A stretch of 64,000 nt of DNA from Marinilabilia rubra (GTDB taxonomy: Bacteria; Bacteroidota; Bacteroidia; Bacteroidales; Marinilabiliaceae): contig NZ_QEWP01000022.1 of assembly GCF_003121985.1 (NCBI RefSeq), positions 1 to 64,000 on the forward strand. The letters run 5' to 3'. Within the stretch, counting starts at the first letter, position 1. Every line of letters starts with the position of its first letter. A model generated the notes under the pieces. It did no database searches. It was not told where the DNA came from and saw only the letters and a list, made by a program, of their open reading frames with translations. The position numbers were made by a program, and so were the translations under genes. Shown here in pieces: positions 17,073 to 26,156 of the stretch.

Positions 17073-17574
17073 AAACAACCATCTCAGAAAGAGTTTTTCT
17101 CCTCTTGGGAGGCGCTTCAACCTCTTCGGGACGACCAATTGGCAATAATACTGCCGGTTCGAGATGCCCGGGGAGGTTGAGTGTTTTTGAGACCTTGGCA
17201 GGATCAAAATTACATACCCAGCAAGTTCCCAATTCTAATTCTGTTGCACGCAAGGTCATATGATCCGTGGCAATAGCCAGGTCAATATCTGTATGATCTT
17301 TGCCATCAACCGATCGTTTCCAGGCAGTTTTGTGATCCCCGCATATCACTATTACCTGAAGGACCTGGCTAAACCAATCGCGCGAATAGGCTTCATGAAG
17401 TTGTTTTAATTTATCAGGGTCGTTTACTACTACAAAAACAAATGGTTGCTTATTGACTGCTGTGGGCGCCATTCGGCCGGCATCCAATACTTCATTGAGT
17501 AGTTCGTCTGATAAAATTTCGGGTTTGTATTTCCTGACAGAATACCTGGCTTCTATTAGAGGTTTAAAATCCAT
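17059..17574 (-). CDS. Nitroreductase family flavoprotein
   Basis: This 171-residue protein has the FMN-binding family signature near its N-terminus (EARYSVRKYKPEILSDEL) and the usual GRMAPTAVNKQPFVFVVV. The middle has DHTDIDLAIATDHMTLRATE and LGTCWVCNFDPAKVSKTLNL. The family reduces nitroaromatics, quinones or enoyl substrates with NAD(P)H in the cytoplasm. The size suits the compact, single-domain, probably dimeric class. The physiological substrate cannot be told from the sequence, and no neighbour suggests one. Confidence 0.88.
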   Translation of the reverse strand: MDFKPLIEARYSVRKYKPEILSDELLNEVLDAGRMAPTAVNKQPFVFVVVNDPDKLKQLHEAYSRDWFSQVLQVIVICGDHKTAWKRSVDGKDHTDIDLAIATDHMTLRATELELGTCWVCNFDPAKVSKTLNLPGHLEPAVLLPIGRPEEVEAPPKRRKTLSEMVVFNGY

Positions 17575-17719
17575 AATGTTTTGTTTTTAGTTTGTCATAT
17601 GGATTAAAGACGGTAATTTTTCGCAATTTTGCAACATAATATTATATAAGACATCTTAAAAGTTTTCAGTCCCTCTCGTCAAAAAAGGGGGGCAGGATTA
17701 ATATTTAGTTACTATTGTT

Positions 17720-18481
17720 ATGTTCTTTATTCTCTCAAAGCTTCTTGATGTTTTTTTATCGCCATTATTTTGGGTTGTTTTCCTGGCTTTGGGGTCTTTT
17801 TTTCTGAGTTGTAAACTGAAAAGAATATTCAGATTAAGTTCGCTGATTTTGTTGGTTTTGTTTTCAAACAGTGCTCTTTTTAATCTTGTTTCCGTAAACT
17901 GGGAAGAACAATCTGTAAAACCCGATGACTTGCAAAAAGCTAATTCTTTTGCTGTGGTTTTAGGAGGAATGGCATCAGAAAACATGCATAATGGTCTGCC
18001 CAGGTTTGCTAAAAGTGCTGACCGTTTATGGCAGGGGCTTTATTTGTTGAAGCAAGGCTATGTCGATACACTTCTGATATCAGGAGGTTTGGGTCGTTTA
18101 TTTGATAAACAGATACCGGAAGGTGAATTGTTAGATAACTACTTAACGGCTATTGGATTGAAGGATAAAACCATAATTATTGAGTCTTCTTCCCGGAATA
18201 CCTTTGAAAATGCCCGTAATACCGCTAAATTATTTGACCGGAAAAAACTACCTAAAAAGATAATTCTGATAACTTCAGCTTTCCATATGCCGCGGGCGAG
18301 AGCTTGTTTTGAAAAGCAGGGGTTTGACCTGGAAGCCTTTCCTGCTGATCCTTTGTCTGATACCAGACCTATGCAGTGGAAAGACTATTTAATCCCCTCC
18401 GGAAGTGTTTTAGCTCAGTGGAATGTATTGATTCGTGAATGGGCGGGTATGGTGATGTATAAAATAAATGGGTATATTTAG
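17720..18481 (+). CDS. YdcF/ElyC-like DUF218 membrane protein
   Basis: This 253-residue protein has two membrane segments in residues 1-60 and a DUF218 domain from about residue 75: FAVVLGGMASENMHNG, LLISGGLGRLFDKQIPEG, SSSRNTFENARNTAKLF and ITSAFHMPRARACFEKQGFD. Some family members (ElyC, SanA) affect cell-envelope integrity or polyprenyl carriers; the precise activity is not settled. The domain would lie on the periplasmic side. It stands alone between the nitroreductase gene and the head-GIN lipoprotein. Confidence 0.85.
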   Translation: MFFILSKLLDVFLSPLFWVVFLALGSFFLSCKLKRIFRLSSLILLVLFSNSALFNLVSVNWEEQSVKPDDLQKANSFAVVLGGMASENMHNGLPRFAKSADRLWQGLYLLKQGYVDTLLISGGLGRLFDKQIPEGELLDNYLTAIGLKDKTIIIESSSRNTFENARNTAKLFDRKKLPKKIILITSAFHMPRARACFEKQGFDLEAFPADPLSDTRPMQWKDYLIPSGSVLAQWNVLIREWAGMVMYKINGYI

Positions 18482-18484
18482 AAG

Positions 18485-18590
18485 CTACTGAAAAAGTCAG
18501 AAGGGCAAGCGTAACGCAGTAAATGAGACTTTATGGACACGCACTGGTTAGTGAAATATGCGTTTTTCAGCGGACCCTGTTTAGTTCGTT
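18485..18590. repeat. Remnant of a dispersed repeat
   Basis: The segment GCTACTGAAAAAGTC...GGGCAAGCGTAACGCA...GACTTTATGGACACGCA ends near TTTTTCAGCGGACC, which partly mirrors the first part. The piece GGAGCAAGCGTAACGACGC and ACTTTATGGACCGACA recurs in the element at 36022-36203, and GCTGCTGAAAAAGTC recurs at 60719. It looks like a mosaic of decayed small mobile elements. It is non-coding. Confidence 0.5.
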
Positions 18591-18690
18591 TTTTGTTTAC
18601 GACAGATAGGCGCTTTGAGAGCTAAAAGCCGAAACATACATCTCCAGGGAACTAAATGGCTTTTAGAATGAGTGATTAAAAATTTTATAA

Positions 18691-19482
18691 ATGACCGAGA
18701 ATTTGTTGAAATCTATTTTAGGAACAGCCATTGTTCTTTTTTTCTCTTCCTGCGATGAGATTTTGAATGTTGAGATAATAGGGGATGGGAATATCAAAAC
18801 CGAAACAAGAGAATTTGGTTCCTTCGAAGAGCTAAGCTTGAATGCTGATTTTAAGCTTTCCCTTACCAACGGGTCTCCATCTGTTGAAGTTGTGGCAGAT
18901 TCTAATCTTCTCACTTATATTGAAACTGAAATTGTGGGAAGCGAGCTTCAAGTGTCAGTTAAGCCTAATTTTCAGATAGTCCCTCGTCAGCCGGTAAGAA
19001 TTTATGTAAGCGTCGATGATCGGTTTTCCGGAGTTGAAATTACGGATGGAGGAACTGTTATTGCCGACTCTTTGTGGACACAAAAGCTAAATCTCGCGGT
19101 TTATGGTGTTTCTAATTTTGTTGGAGATACCTTGGGGGCTCAAGCTCTGAATGTGTTTTCTGAAGGGAGTACCAATATTGATATAAAGGGAAGTTTTGAT
19201 GATTTATCCATAAGACAAATTGGTTCCGGAAACATTTTTTTGGAAGGTTACTCTGAATTCGGGTCTATCATACTTGAAGGTTCCGGGAAAATTGATTCAC
19301 AGCATTTAACAATAGGCAACGGAAAAATTAAACTCTATGGCAGTGGCCTGGTTTTATGCCGCATTATTGGAACTTTGACTGCCGAAATAGAAGGGAACGG
19401 GCGCATTTATTACTATGGCATACCAACCAATCTCATTAAAAAAATAGAAGGAGAGGGCTTGGTTTTACCGGCTGACGATTAA
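18691..19482 (+). CDS. Head-GIN (DUF2807) lipoprotein
   Basis: This 263-residue protein has a signal peptide ending FFSSC, so it is probably a lipoprotein with Cys21 lipidated. The DUF2807 region begins with the diagnostic FGSFEELSLNADFKLSLTNG and proceeds as parallel beta coils with alternating Gly and Ser motifs (RQIGSGNIFLEG, SIILEGSGKIDS, IKLYGSGLVLCR). Head-GIN proteins form a beta-solenoid on the cell surface and have no known enzyme activity. A second family member lies at 27601. The 3' end overlaps the minus-strand zinc-ribbon gene by 4 bp. Confidence 0.85.
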   Translation: MTENLLKSILGTAIVLFFSSCDEILNVEIIGDGNIKTETREFGSFEELSLNADFKLSLTNGSPSVEVVADSNLLTYIETEIVGSELQVSVKPNFQIVPRQPVRIYVSVDDRFSGVEITDGGTVIADSLWTQKLNLAVYGVSNFVGDTLGAQALNVFSEGSTNIDIKGSFDDLSIRQIGSGNIFLEGYSEFGSIILEGSGKIDSQHLTIGNGKIKLYGSGLVLCRIIGTLTAEIEGNGRIYYYGIPTNLIKKIEGEGLVLPADD

Positions 19483-19673
19483 ATGCATCCACAAACAAAT
19501 CCCTCAGCCAGGCTGTCCAAAGCATCCTTTTCAGCCGTCTTTTCAGCTTCAGTTCCTTTGCATTGGTTACAAACAGGAAGATTTGTTTTGGCGTTGAAGT
19601 TTTTCTCTGCTTTGTCTGTAATTTCCTTTTTGCAAACAAAGCATTGATTCATAAGTGTTTTTTGCTCAGCCAT
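19479..19673 (-). CDS. Small zinc-ribbon protein
   Basis: This 64-residue protein starts at the ATG at 19673; the longer frame upstream runs into a repeat and is unlikely. It has two CxxC pairs, CFVC (11-14) and CNQC (35-38), arranged as a treble-clef or zinc-ribbon, and ends FVCGCI. No signal peptide. Such small proteins are usually structural zinc modules. No partner is visible, and it stands alone. Confidence 0.65.
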   Translation of the reverse strand: MAEQKTLMNQCFVCKKEITDKAEKNFNAKTNLPVCNQCKGTEAEKTAEKDALDSLAEGFVCGCI

Positions 19674-19695
19674 ATTTTCGACAATAAATAGTGTT

Positions 19696-19843
19696 TGTCT
19701 ATAAAGTCCAACTTCTGCGTTGTTGCTTAAAATCCAAATCCTCAAATACATTAGTATTCTGCGGTTTCGATTTTTCACACGCCTTGAATTTGAACTTTCT
19801 AGTTCAAACACCTGAAAAACGCTTAGTTTATGGACAGGCTCTA
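19696..19843. repeat. Small mobile-element-like repeat (TGTCTATAAAGT family), copy 1
   Basis: The left end, TGTCTATAAAGT, mirrors the right end, AGTTTATGGACAGGCTCTA (19825-19843), with few mismatches. The interior is non-coding and includes an 8-bp hairpin (TTTGAACT with AGTTCAAA). The outer end matches TAGAGCCTGTCTATAAAGT at 36022-36040. The size and the paired ends suggest a non-autonomous element. Confidence 0.6.
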
Positions 19844-19945
19844 AATAGGTTCTTTTCAGGCTGCAAAATTACTGATTTTAAGTTTTAAATCAAGCATTCA
19901 TTTTGCAATTGAAGACCGGAAGCTAAGGTGACTCGAAATGAATTA

Positions 19946-21244
19946 TTAAAACTCCAGTTGCAAATTCTGGTGCCCCGGGTTCCATCTTTCTACAAAAGTA
20001 CCTTTGGGGTCGAACTTGTTGAGCTGGGTTTGCAGATTGAATTTTCTGTTTACGCGGCTGTCAGTCCCCCGACCGCTTTGATAGGCCCAATTTCCATAGT
20101 TGCAATAAACGTCATAATCAATTAATCGGTTTTCAAACCAGGCTGCTCCCCATTGCCAGTTCACCTGCATCTCCTTCGATAAATAAAAACTCACAAGCAT
20201 CCGGCCTCTGTTACTCATGAAACCGGTCTCGTTTAATTCATTCATCAGGGCATCGATAAGTGGTTGTTCGGTTTTTGCATTTTTCCACTTTTCAAATGCT
20301 TCCATATCATCATACATGGAAGGCTCTGTCTTTCTGAGTCCCTTAACAGTGAATAGTTTCCGGCCATATCGTAAAAATAAAAACCGGAAGTAGTCTCTCC
20401 ATATCAGCTGCTCCAATAATGGTTGGATGTTTTCTTGCTTTTCGGGATGCTCTTCCTGCTCTTCTTTTAACCGGCTAAAAAACAAACGGGGTGATAATGT
20501 GCCATTGGCCAGCCATGATCCCAGTTTACTGCTGAAATTGTGACCCTGAAATTGGTTTCTGGTTTCACCATAATGTTGGGGCCCCCTTTCTGTGAAGTAG
20601 TTCTCCATTCTGTTCAGACCTTCAGATTCTCCTCCTTTTAAAACCGGCTCTTCTGAAACAATTAAACTGTCAGGGTTGAATGTCTCAATGCCTTCAGGAA
20701 TTGAATTACCCGAAGGCGAAAAGAGTTTTCCGGGTGTTGAAACCGGAGATGGGGAAAATGGATGTTCCAGCACCTTATTTTTAAATTTTGTGTAATAAAA
20801 AGGTGACTTTTCAACCGGAAAATCAACCTGATCTGGTTGGTACAACATACTGCCCCATATTAAGTCTAATTGGACTTTATCGGCGACCTGTCTTTCAATG
20901 CTGATTTCCTCCCAGGCAGCCTCCTTTTGAGCAACTACCTTTAGTGCATTGAAGTGTTTTGCTATTTTGGGAATTATTTCTTTTGTGTCCCCTTTTAATA
21001 TCAGTAAATTACTTCCTCTTTCTTTTAAATTTCTTTGCAGGTTTAGCAATGATTCAGCCAGAAATTGTTTTCGCTTATCACCGGTCCGGGGGAATCCAAT
21101 GTAAAAATCGGAGTTGTACCATAAGTCCTCGAATATAAATACCGGAATAACCGCGTGGCCTGTTTCAAGGGCTGTAACAAGAGCCGGATTATCATGCAAG
21201 CGTAAATCGTTTCTAAACCAATAGATGATGGGGGATTGAGACAT
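19946..21244 (-). CDS. cryD: DASH-type cryptochrome/photolyase
   Basis: This 432-residue protein has an N-terminal Rossmann-like photolyase domain (IIYWFRNDLRLHDNPALVTA) and a C-terminal FAD domain. The FAD-binding stretch is recognisable in LIWRDYFRFLFLRYGRKLF, TGFMSNRGRMLVSFY and NWQWGAAWFENRLIDYDVYC, with NWAYQSGRGTDSR replacing the usual NWQY loop of DASH members. It ends in the QTQLNKFDPKGTFVERWNP stretch. DASH proteins repair cyclobutane dimers in single-stranded DNA with blue light and FAD. The gene stands alone, divergent from the radical SAM gene. Confidence 0.92.
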   Translation of the reverse strand: MSQSPIIYWFRNDLRLHDNPALVTALETGHAVIPVFIFEDLWYNSDFYIGFPRTGDKRKQFLAESLLNLQRNLKERGSNLLILKGDTKEIIPKIAKHFNALKVVAQKEAAWEEISIERQVADKVQLDLIWGSMLYQPDQVDFPVEKSPFYYTKFKNKVLEHPFSPSPVSTPGKLFSPSGNSIPEGIETFNPDSLIVSEEPVLKGGESEGLNRMENYFTERGPQHYGETRNQFQGHNFSSKLGSWLANGTLSPRLFFSRLKEEQEEHPEKQENIQPLLEQLIWRDYFRFLFLRYGRKLFTVKGLRKTEPSMYDDMEAFEKWKNAKTEQPLIDALMNELNETGFMSNRGRMLVSFYLSKEMQVNWQWGAAWFENRLIDYDVYCNYGNWAYQSGRGTDSRVNRKFNLQTQLNKFDPKGTFVERWNPGHQNLQLEF

Positions 21245-21491
21245 TTGTGTTTAATTTTTTGTTTTGATTAGATAAACAGATGTTGTTGGCTTCGGTTCAA
21301 TGACGTGTTTATTAATAAGAAAAATCAAAAGAGATAATGCAGGTTAGGTTCTTTATTTGGAAAAAACAATTAAATTCGCAGGCCTCTCAAAATATTGAGA
21401 TGCAGGTCTTAATTGTTAATTAAAATTTTTTTCAACCTGCCTGAAAACTCTGGGCAGTTTGACTTGTGTCTTTATTCATTTTATTACTTAG

Positions 21492-22898
21492 ATGGAAGGA
21501 TTGTTGCGCTATCGCAACCGCATGGTTGAGCGGAATCGTTTGGAGTACGGAGTTTATTACGACGATATCAACTGGATTAATTATGGTCAGGCACTTCAGC
21601 TTGAGCAGGAACGTGATGAATTATTGACCGGCCTTAAGGATATGGTTCAGTGGGGATTCAAAGGGACCAAAACTGATGTGTCCGGTCTTTCTCCTGGCTG
21701 CAGGTTGTGCGCTGAAGGTCAATGGAGTTGTTTGTTCATCAATGGAAAGTGCAATTGTAATTGTTTTTACTGTCCTGCACCACAGTCCGAAATCGGATCT
21801 CCGGTAACACAAACTTTAAGCTTTGAAGATCCGTTGGAATATGTCGATTATATCCGGAAGTTTGGTTTTAAAGGAATTAGTTTTAGTGGAGGTGAGCCAT
21901 TTGTAACCTTTGATAAGATGTTGAAATTTCTGAAAGTCTTTAGACGGGAATTGGCGGATGATTTGTATATATGGGCGTATACTAACGGGACTTTAGTCAG
22001 GGAAGATAAATTGAAAGCTCTTGCTGATGCGGGGATAAATGAGCTTAGGTTTGATATAGGGGCTACAAATTATGATTTACGCTTCGCGAAAAAAGCATTG
22101 CCAATAATTCCTAAAGTTACAGTTGAAATTCCTGCCATTCCTGATGAAAAGAATCAGATTGTTTCAAGCGTAAAGGAGTTGTGGGAGGAAGGGCTGTCAT
22201 ATCTAAATCTGCATCAGCTGAGACTTACACCGTATAATCGTCAAAAATTATCACAAAGGGGCTATATGGTTGCCCATGGTGCAAGGGCTACATTGCCTGA
22301 AAGTGAAGTTGCCGCCCTCGGAATATTACATCATTTTCGTAAAAACGGGATTGAGGTTCCTGTAAATTATTGCTCATATGCATATAAAAATCGTTTTCAG
22401 AAGTCGGGTTTGCGTCACAAATTAGCCCCCCGAACTGTTAATGAATGGGAAGATATTACCGAAAACGGCTATATCAGGAACCTGTCGGTTGATCTTAATA
22501 AATTTCCCGGAGCCTCTGAAGTTCTTATGTCGCTATTTAAAGGGAATCATTCAGGAATAAAGTGGGATAGTGAATCGAATCGTTTCTTTTTTAAGTTGGA
22601 GTATTTGAAGACCGTTCCTGCAGAATTAACGGTTGAGTTGGGTTACAGAGATGTAAGAATATCTGATAAACTTGGTGAAATACCGGACTTTGAAAAGGTG
22701 AAAATCGGGAATAATCGTGAAATATATGTTGAAACGGCTTTCGTAGTTAATGATCTGGAGATACATCCGACTATGCGGGAAATGTTATTGAGGATTGCAA
22801 CGGGGGTAGCCAGCCCCGAAGAATGGCAAGCTACCGAATCGTTGCATTGGATTGCTCATTTCGAAATAATCGAAGAAGGGCTATCTGTTTATTATTGA
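21492..22898 (+). CDS. Radical SAM protein with extra N-terminal cysteines
   Basis: This 468-residue enzyme carries the [4Fe-4S]-binding CX3CX2C motif at Cys87, Cys91 and Cys94 (GKCNCNCFYCPAP). Further cysteines are at 70, 73, 80 and 89 (GCRLCAEGQWSC), a cluster outside the standard motif that may bind a second cluster or zinc. The SAM-binding GGEPF follows near residue 143 (FKGISFSGGEPFVTFDKML). The C-terminal 120 residues are an unassigned domain with beta-rich segments. It is a cytoplasmic enzyme generating a 5'-deoxyadenosyl radical; the substrate is unknown. There is no operon partner. It overlaps the convergent DJ-1 gene by 7 bp. Confidence 0.85.
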   Translation: MEGLLRYRNRMVERNRLEYGVYYDDINWINYGQALQLEQERDELLTGLKDMVQWGFKGTKTDVSGLSPGCRLCAEGQWSCLFINGKCNCNCFYCPAPQSEIGSPVTQTLSFEDPLEYVDYIRKFGFKGISFSGGEPFVTFDKMLKFLKVFRRELADDLYIWAYTNGTLVREDKLKALADAGINELRFDIGATNYDLRFAKKALPIIPKVTVEIPAIPDEKNQIVSSVKELWEEGLSYLNLHQLRLTPYNRQKLSQRGYMVAHGARATLPESEVAALGILHHFRKNGIEVPVNYCSYAYKNRFQKSGLRHKLAPRTVNEWEDITENGYIRNLSVDLNKFPGASEVLMSLFKGNHSGIKWDSESNRFFFKLEYLKTVPAELTVELGYRDVRISDKLGEIPDFEKVKIGNNREIYVETAFVVNDLEIHPTMREMLLRIATGVASPEEWQATESLHWIAHFEIIEEGLSVYY

Positions 22899-23455
22899 TG
22901 GACGATTTCAGGGACCACCATTTTTTCTCTTAACTCGGCTGCCTTATCAGGCCCAAACAGGTTGGAGATTATTTCGATTGAAAATTCCATGGCAGCACCA
23001 ATGCCTCTGCCTGTGATAATGTGTCCGTCAGTGATGGCCGGAACAGGATAATGGTGGGCTCCTTTTAAATGGTGCTCAAATCCGGGAAAGCAACTGGCTT
23101 TTCGGTCTTTAAGCATTTCCAACTCTCCTAAAATCATTGGAGCTGCACAGATTGCTGCGATCCACTTCTTCTTATTGTCATACTCCCTGATTAAATCTGT
23201 CAGTTTTTCATGGTTTTTTAAATGCTGTGCTCCGGGTATGCCTCCGGGAAGGATTAAAATATCTTTATATTCAATGGGCTGTCCGTCAAAAACTCTGTCG
23301 CAAACAATGGTTAATCCATGTCCGCCCGTAACGTTTTTATCTTCAGTAATTGATATGAGCTCAACCTCTGCTCCGGCACGTCTTAGCACGTCAGCAGGTG
23401 TTAAGGCCTCAATTTCTTCAAATCCCGGGGCAAAAAATATTGCTGCTTTCTTCAT
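22892..23455 (-). CDS. DJ-1/PfpI family protein
   Basis: This 187-residue protein has the DJ-1 layout: an N-terminal AIFFAPGFEEIEALTPADVL with the conserved Glu, and a nucleophile elbow AAICAAPMILGE with Cys at about 103. It also has ILPGGIPGAQHLKNHEKL and ends with ITGRGIGAAMEFSIEIISNL. Members act as protein or nucleotide deglycases, chaperones or glyoxalases against carbonyl stress; the exact activity is debated and is not resolved here. It is a cytoplasmic single-domain protein. Confidence 0.9.
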   Translation of the reverse strand: MKKAAIFFAPGFEEIEALTPADVLRRAGAEVELISITEDKNVTGGHGLTIVCDRVFDGQPIEYKDILILPGGIPGAQHLKNHEKLTDLIREYDNKKKWIAAICAAPMILGELEMLKDRKASCFPGFEHHLKGAHHYPVPAITDGHIITGRGIGAAMEFSIEIISNLFGPDKAAELREKMVVPEIVHQ

Positions 23456-23587
23456 AACTGCTTGTTTTTATGGTTTCACATTAGGTGAATTCGAGCTTAA
23501 ATAATGCCTGGGTATTTCCCAAATCAGCATATTAAGCCTTTAAATATTCAAAAAAGTTAAGAAGTTTTTGGTGCAATGCAAAAGCAA

Positions 23588-26053
23588 TCAGGCAGGTTCG
23601 TTCATTTTATATTGAATCTGCTCCTTTACCTTGATTGCAAGATCATCATATGTTTTATCTTCGGGGTAAACAGGATTTAGGAACTCAATGTTCACTTTCT
23701 TAAATGGACGTGGGAAAATGCTTCCTTTGGGAAGAGCTTCATGAGCCCCTTTAATGGATACAGGTACCACGGGGATGTTTAACTCCCGGCTCAGTATGGC
23801 AAAAGTTTTCTTAAACTGGCCCAGTTTCCCGTTTTTAGTACGTGTTCCTTCAGGAAAGATGATAAGGTTTTTCTCACGTTTTAAAACTTCCGCCATTTTC
23901 TGAATAGACGATTTTAAATCGTTATTAAGATCCATTATGATGATGTTATTCCTGTTTGCCAGAAATTTCAGCCATGGTTGTCTCACATGTTTTTCTTTGG
24001 CATAGAAATAGGTCTTTCGAATTTGGCGGGTTCTAAGATAAGATGCCACAAACAAACCATCGAAAAAGCTTTGATGATTGGGGGCAATAATACATGGCCC
24101 GTTTGGAATATTCTTCATTCCCCTTGCTTTGAAACGAAAGTAGGAGTGGAAGAAAAATCTTGAAATACGCACCATCAGGCTTCCGGTAGCCCAGGTTTTA
24201 GGAAGCTGAAGATTTACCTTTTCTTTTAGTATATCCCTCCAGTTGATTTTTTGTTCTTCCACTTTGGTTTTTGCTTCCCTTACATGCTCAGCAAGCAGGT
24301 GGACATTGTTGAAACGTAACATCTCTACAGGATCCAGACTAACACCAAATGTTTGAAAGAGATATGTTTCAAACCCTACCTTATCCAGAGAGTCCAGTCC
24401 CAAATCCATTTCGAGATGATGATGCGGCAGAACATCACGCCCCTTTTCTTTGGAGAGGTAATCTGTAATCATCTTATATTCTTCAAAATCAGGTTTTAGC
24501 TGAAGATGATCATCTGTTTCGGTCTTTTTAGCAAACTCTTCTAGTTTAAAACGTTGAAGCTTTGATAATCTGGTGCGCGGTAAATCCTGATCGGTCAGGT
24601 AAAAGCGCATGATTTTTTTATACGAAGAAACATTTTGATTGAAATGATCAATCACGTTCCATCTGACAATATCTTCAACAGACTTGTCTTCGGGCTGGCC
24701 GATGGCACTTTTCTCAGGGACAATTACGGCCTGAAGCAGGTCATCTTTGAAAAAAACGCCACATTCACGCACCAAAGAAGACTCCTCGACCTTTTGCTCT
24801 ATTTCTGATGGGTTGACATTCTTCCCATTGGACAGCACTATGATCTCCTTCTTACGCCCGGTAATGAACAAATACCCCTGTTTATCCACGTAACCCAGAT
24901 CGCCGGTGAAAAGGCGACCGTCTTTAAGGACTTCAGATGTTTCTTCAGGGCGATTGTAATAGCCTTGCATTACCTGTTTCCCTTTTACGGCTATTTCACC
25001 GTCAATGGTTTCAATTGTTGTTCCCGGAAGTGCTTCACCCGGTGATCCCAGTACTACTCTTCCCGGACGGGTGAAAGTAATCATAGGAGCAGATTCAGTC
25101 ATTCCAAACCCTTCCAGAACCTCGAAACCAAGTGTCTGATAATCTCTGCCGACTTCTTTGTCTAAGGCAGCACCTCCTGAAACAAGATGTTTTAAAGATC
25201 CCCCCATCTTTTTATGAACTGCTTTAAAGATGGTCTTTGAAAATTTCGGGCTCTGTAATTTCTCTGCTAAATTAAAAAGCATTTTAGCAATGGCACTGGC
25301 GTTGATTTTATCTTTTATACCTTTTCTGATGGCAGCATAAAGTCGGGGAACCCCAATCAGAATGGTGATCTTATTGTCCTGAAGTGTTTTTATAATGTCT
25401 TCAGAAGCCATAGAGGGACTAATGGCCACACTACCGCCTGCATACAGGGGGATGATCATAGTCCCCATCAATGGAAAAATATGATGAAGCGGCAGTAGCA
25501 TGAGAGTGCGGCTTTCGGGTGTGAAAATGGGAATGTTATGAACAACGCCATCAATATTGGCAATCAGGTTATCAAATGACAGCATAACGCCTTTGGGGCT
25601 TCCGGTTGTGCCGGAAGTGTATATAATAACTGCCGTTTCCTCTTTATTAGCAATCTGAACAGAGCTGTCAGAAGCATTTTCCTTTTGAAATAACTCGTGC
25701 TCATCAGCTCTGATTACGATGGGATTTGTTCCGGCTTTCTCAATTGCAGACTCCAATACTGCTGCATTACCCGAGGAGCTGAAAATTATTTTTGGTTGGC
25801 AATCCTTTAAAATGAATGCCACCTCATCGGCTGTAGCCAGGAAATCAATAGGAACAGCAATGGCTTTATTTTGCCACGCTGAGTAAAACGCATAAACCCA
25901 GGAGGGGCGGTTTTCCATAAAAATGGCTACTTTTTCTCCCTGTTCAATGTTGTAAAGATTGGCAAACTCTTCAATCTTTCCAATTAAACGGCTATAACTG
26001 ATTTTATCACTTCCAAAAGTGATGGCCGTTTTGCTACCCATGTTCTTTAGCAT
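23588..26053 (-). CDS. Three-domain acyl-ACP/CoA synthetase, ACP and acyltransferase fusion
   Basis: This 821-residue protein has three parts. Residues 1 to about 500 are an AMP-binding (ANL) domain with the P-loop TAVIIYTSGTTGSPKGVMLS, GFGMTES and FTGDLGYVDKQGYLFITGR. Residues about 540-620 are an acyl carrier protein with the phosphopantetheine serine in DLGLDSLDKV. Residues about 630-821 are a PlsC-like acyltransferase with HX4D in NHQSFFDG and FPEGTRTKNGKLG. The enzyme probably activates a fatty acid, loads it on its own carrier domain and transfers it to a glycerol- or lyso-lipid, resembling Aas but with a built-in carrier. This is inferred from domain order. Confidence 0.88.
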   Translation of the reverse strand: MLKNMGSKTAITFGSDKISYSRLIGKIEEFANLYNIEQGEKVAIFMENRPSWVYAFYSAWQNKAIAVPIDFLATADEVAFILKDCQPKIIFSSSGNAAVLESAIEKAGTNPIVIRADEHELFQKENASDSSVQIANKEETAVIIYTSGTTGSPKGVMLSFDNLIANIDGVVHNIPIFTPESRTLMLLPLHHIFPLMGTMIIPLYAGGSVAISPSMASEDIIKTLQDNKITILIGVPRLYAAIRKGIKDKINASAIAKMLFNLAEKLQSPKFSKTIFKAVHKKMGGSLKHLVSGGAALDKEVGRDYQTLGFEVLEGFGMTESAPMITFTRPGRVVLGSPGEALPGTTIETIDGEIAVKGKQVMQGYYNRPEETSEVLKDGRLFTGDLGYVDKQGYLFITGRKKEIIVLSNGKNVNPSEIEQKVEESSLVRECGVFFKDDLLQAVIVPEKSAIGQPEDKSVEDIVRWNVIDHFNQNVSSYKKIMRFYLTDQDLPRTRLSKLQRFKLEEFAKKTETDDHLQLKPDFEEYKMITDYLSKEKGRDVLPHHHLEMDLGLDSLDKVGFETYLFQTFGVSLDPVEMLRFNNVHLLAEHVREAKTKVEEQKINWRDILKEKVNLQLPKTWATGSLMVRISRFFFHSYFRFKARGMKNIPNGPCIIAPNHQSFFDGLFVASYLRTRQIRKTYFYAKEKHVRQPWLKFLANRNNIIIMDLNNDLKSSIQKMAEVLKREKNLIIFPEGTRTKNGKLGQFKKTFAILSRELNIPVVPVSIKGAHEALPKGSIFPRPFKKVNIEFLNPVYPEDKTYDDLAIKVKEQIQYKMNEPA

Positions 26054-26059
26054 ACCGTT

Positions 26060-26100
26060 TTATCAAAAAATGAAGCCGCAAAAGTAATCATTTTGCGGCT
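26060..26100 (-). terminator. Terminator of the permease gene
   Basis: A perfect 10-bp stem, AGCCGCAAAA (26074-26083) with TTTTGCGGCT (26091-26100), has a 7-nt loop. On the minus strand it is followed within 3 nt by a run of T. It lies between the permease stop (26157) and the start of the synthetase gene (26053), so the two genes are probably separate transcripts. Confidence 0.8.
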
Positions 26101-26156
26101 GGTTTTATTATTCGCAATATTTAATAAACAATTATTATGCCGTGTTGTTCGGGCAG

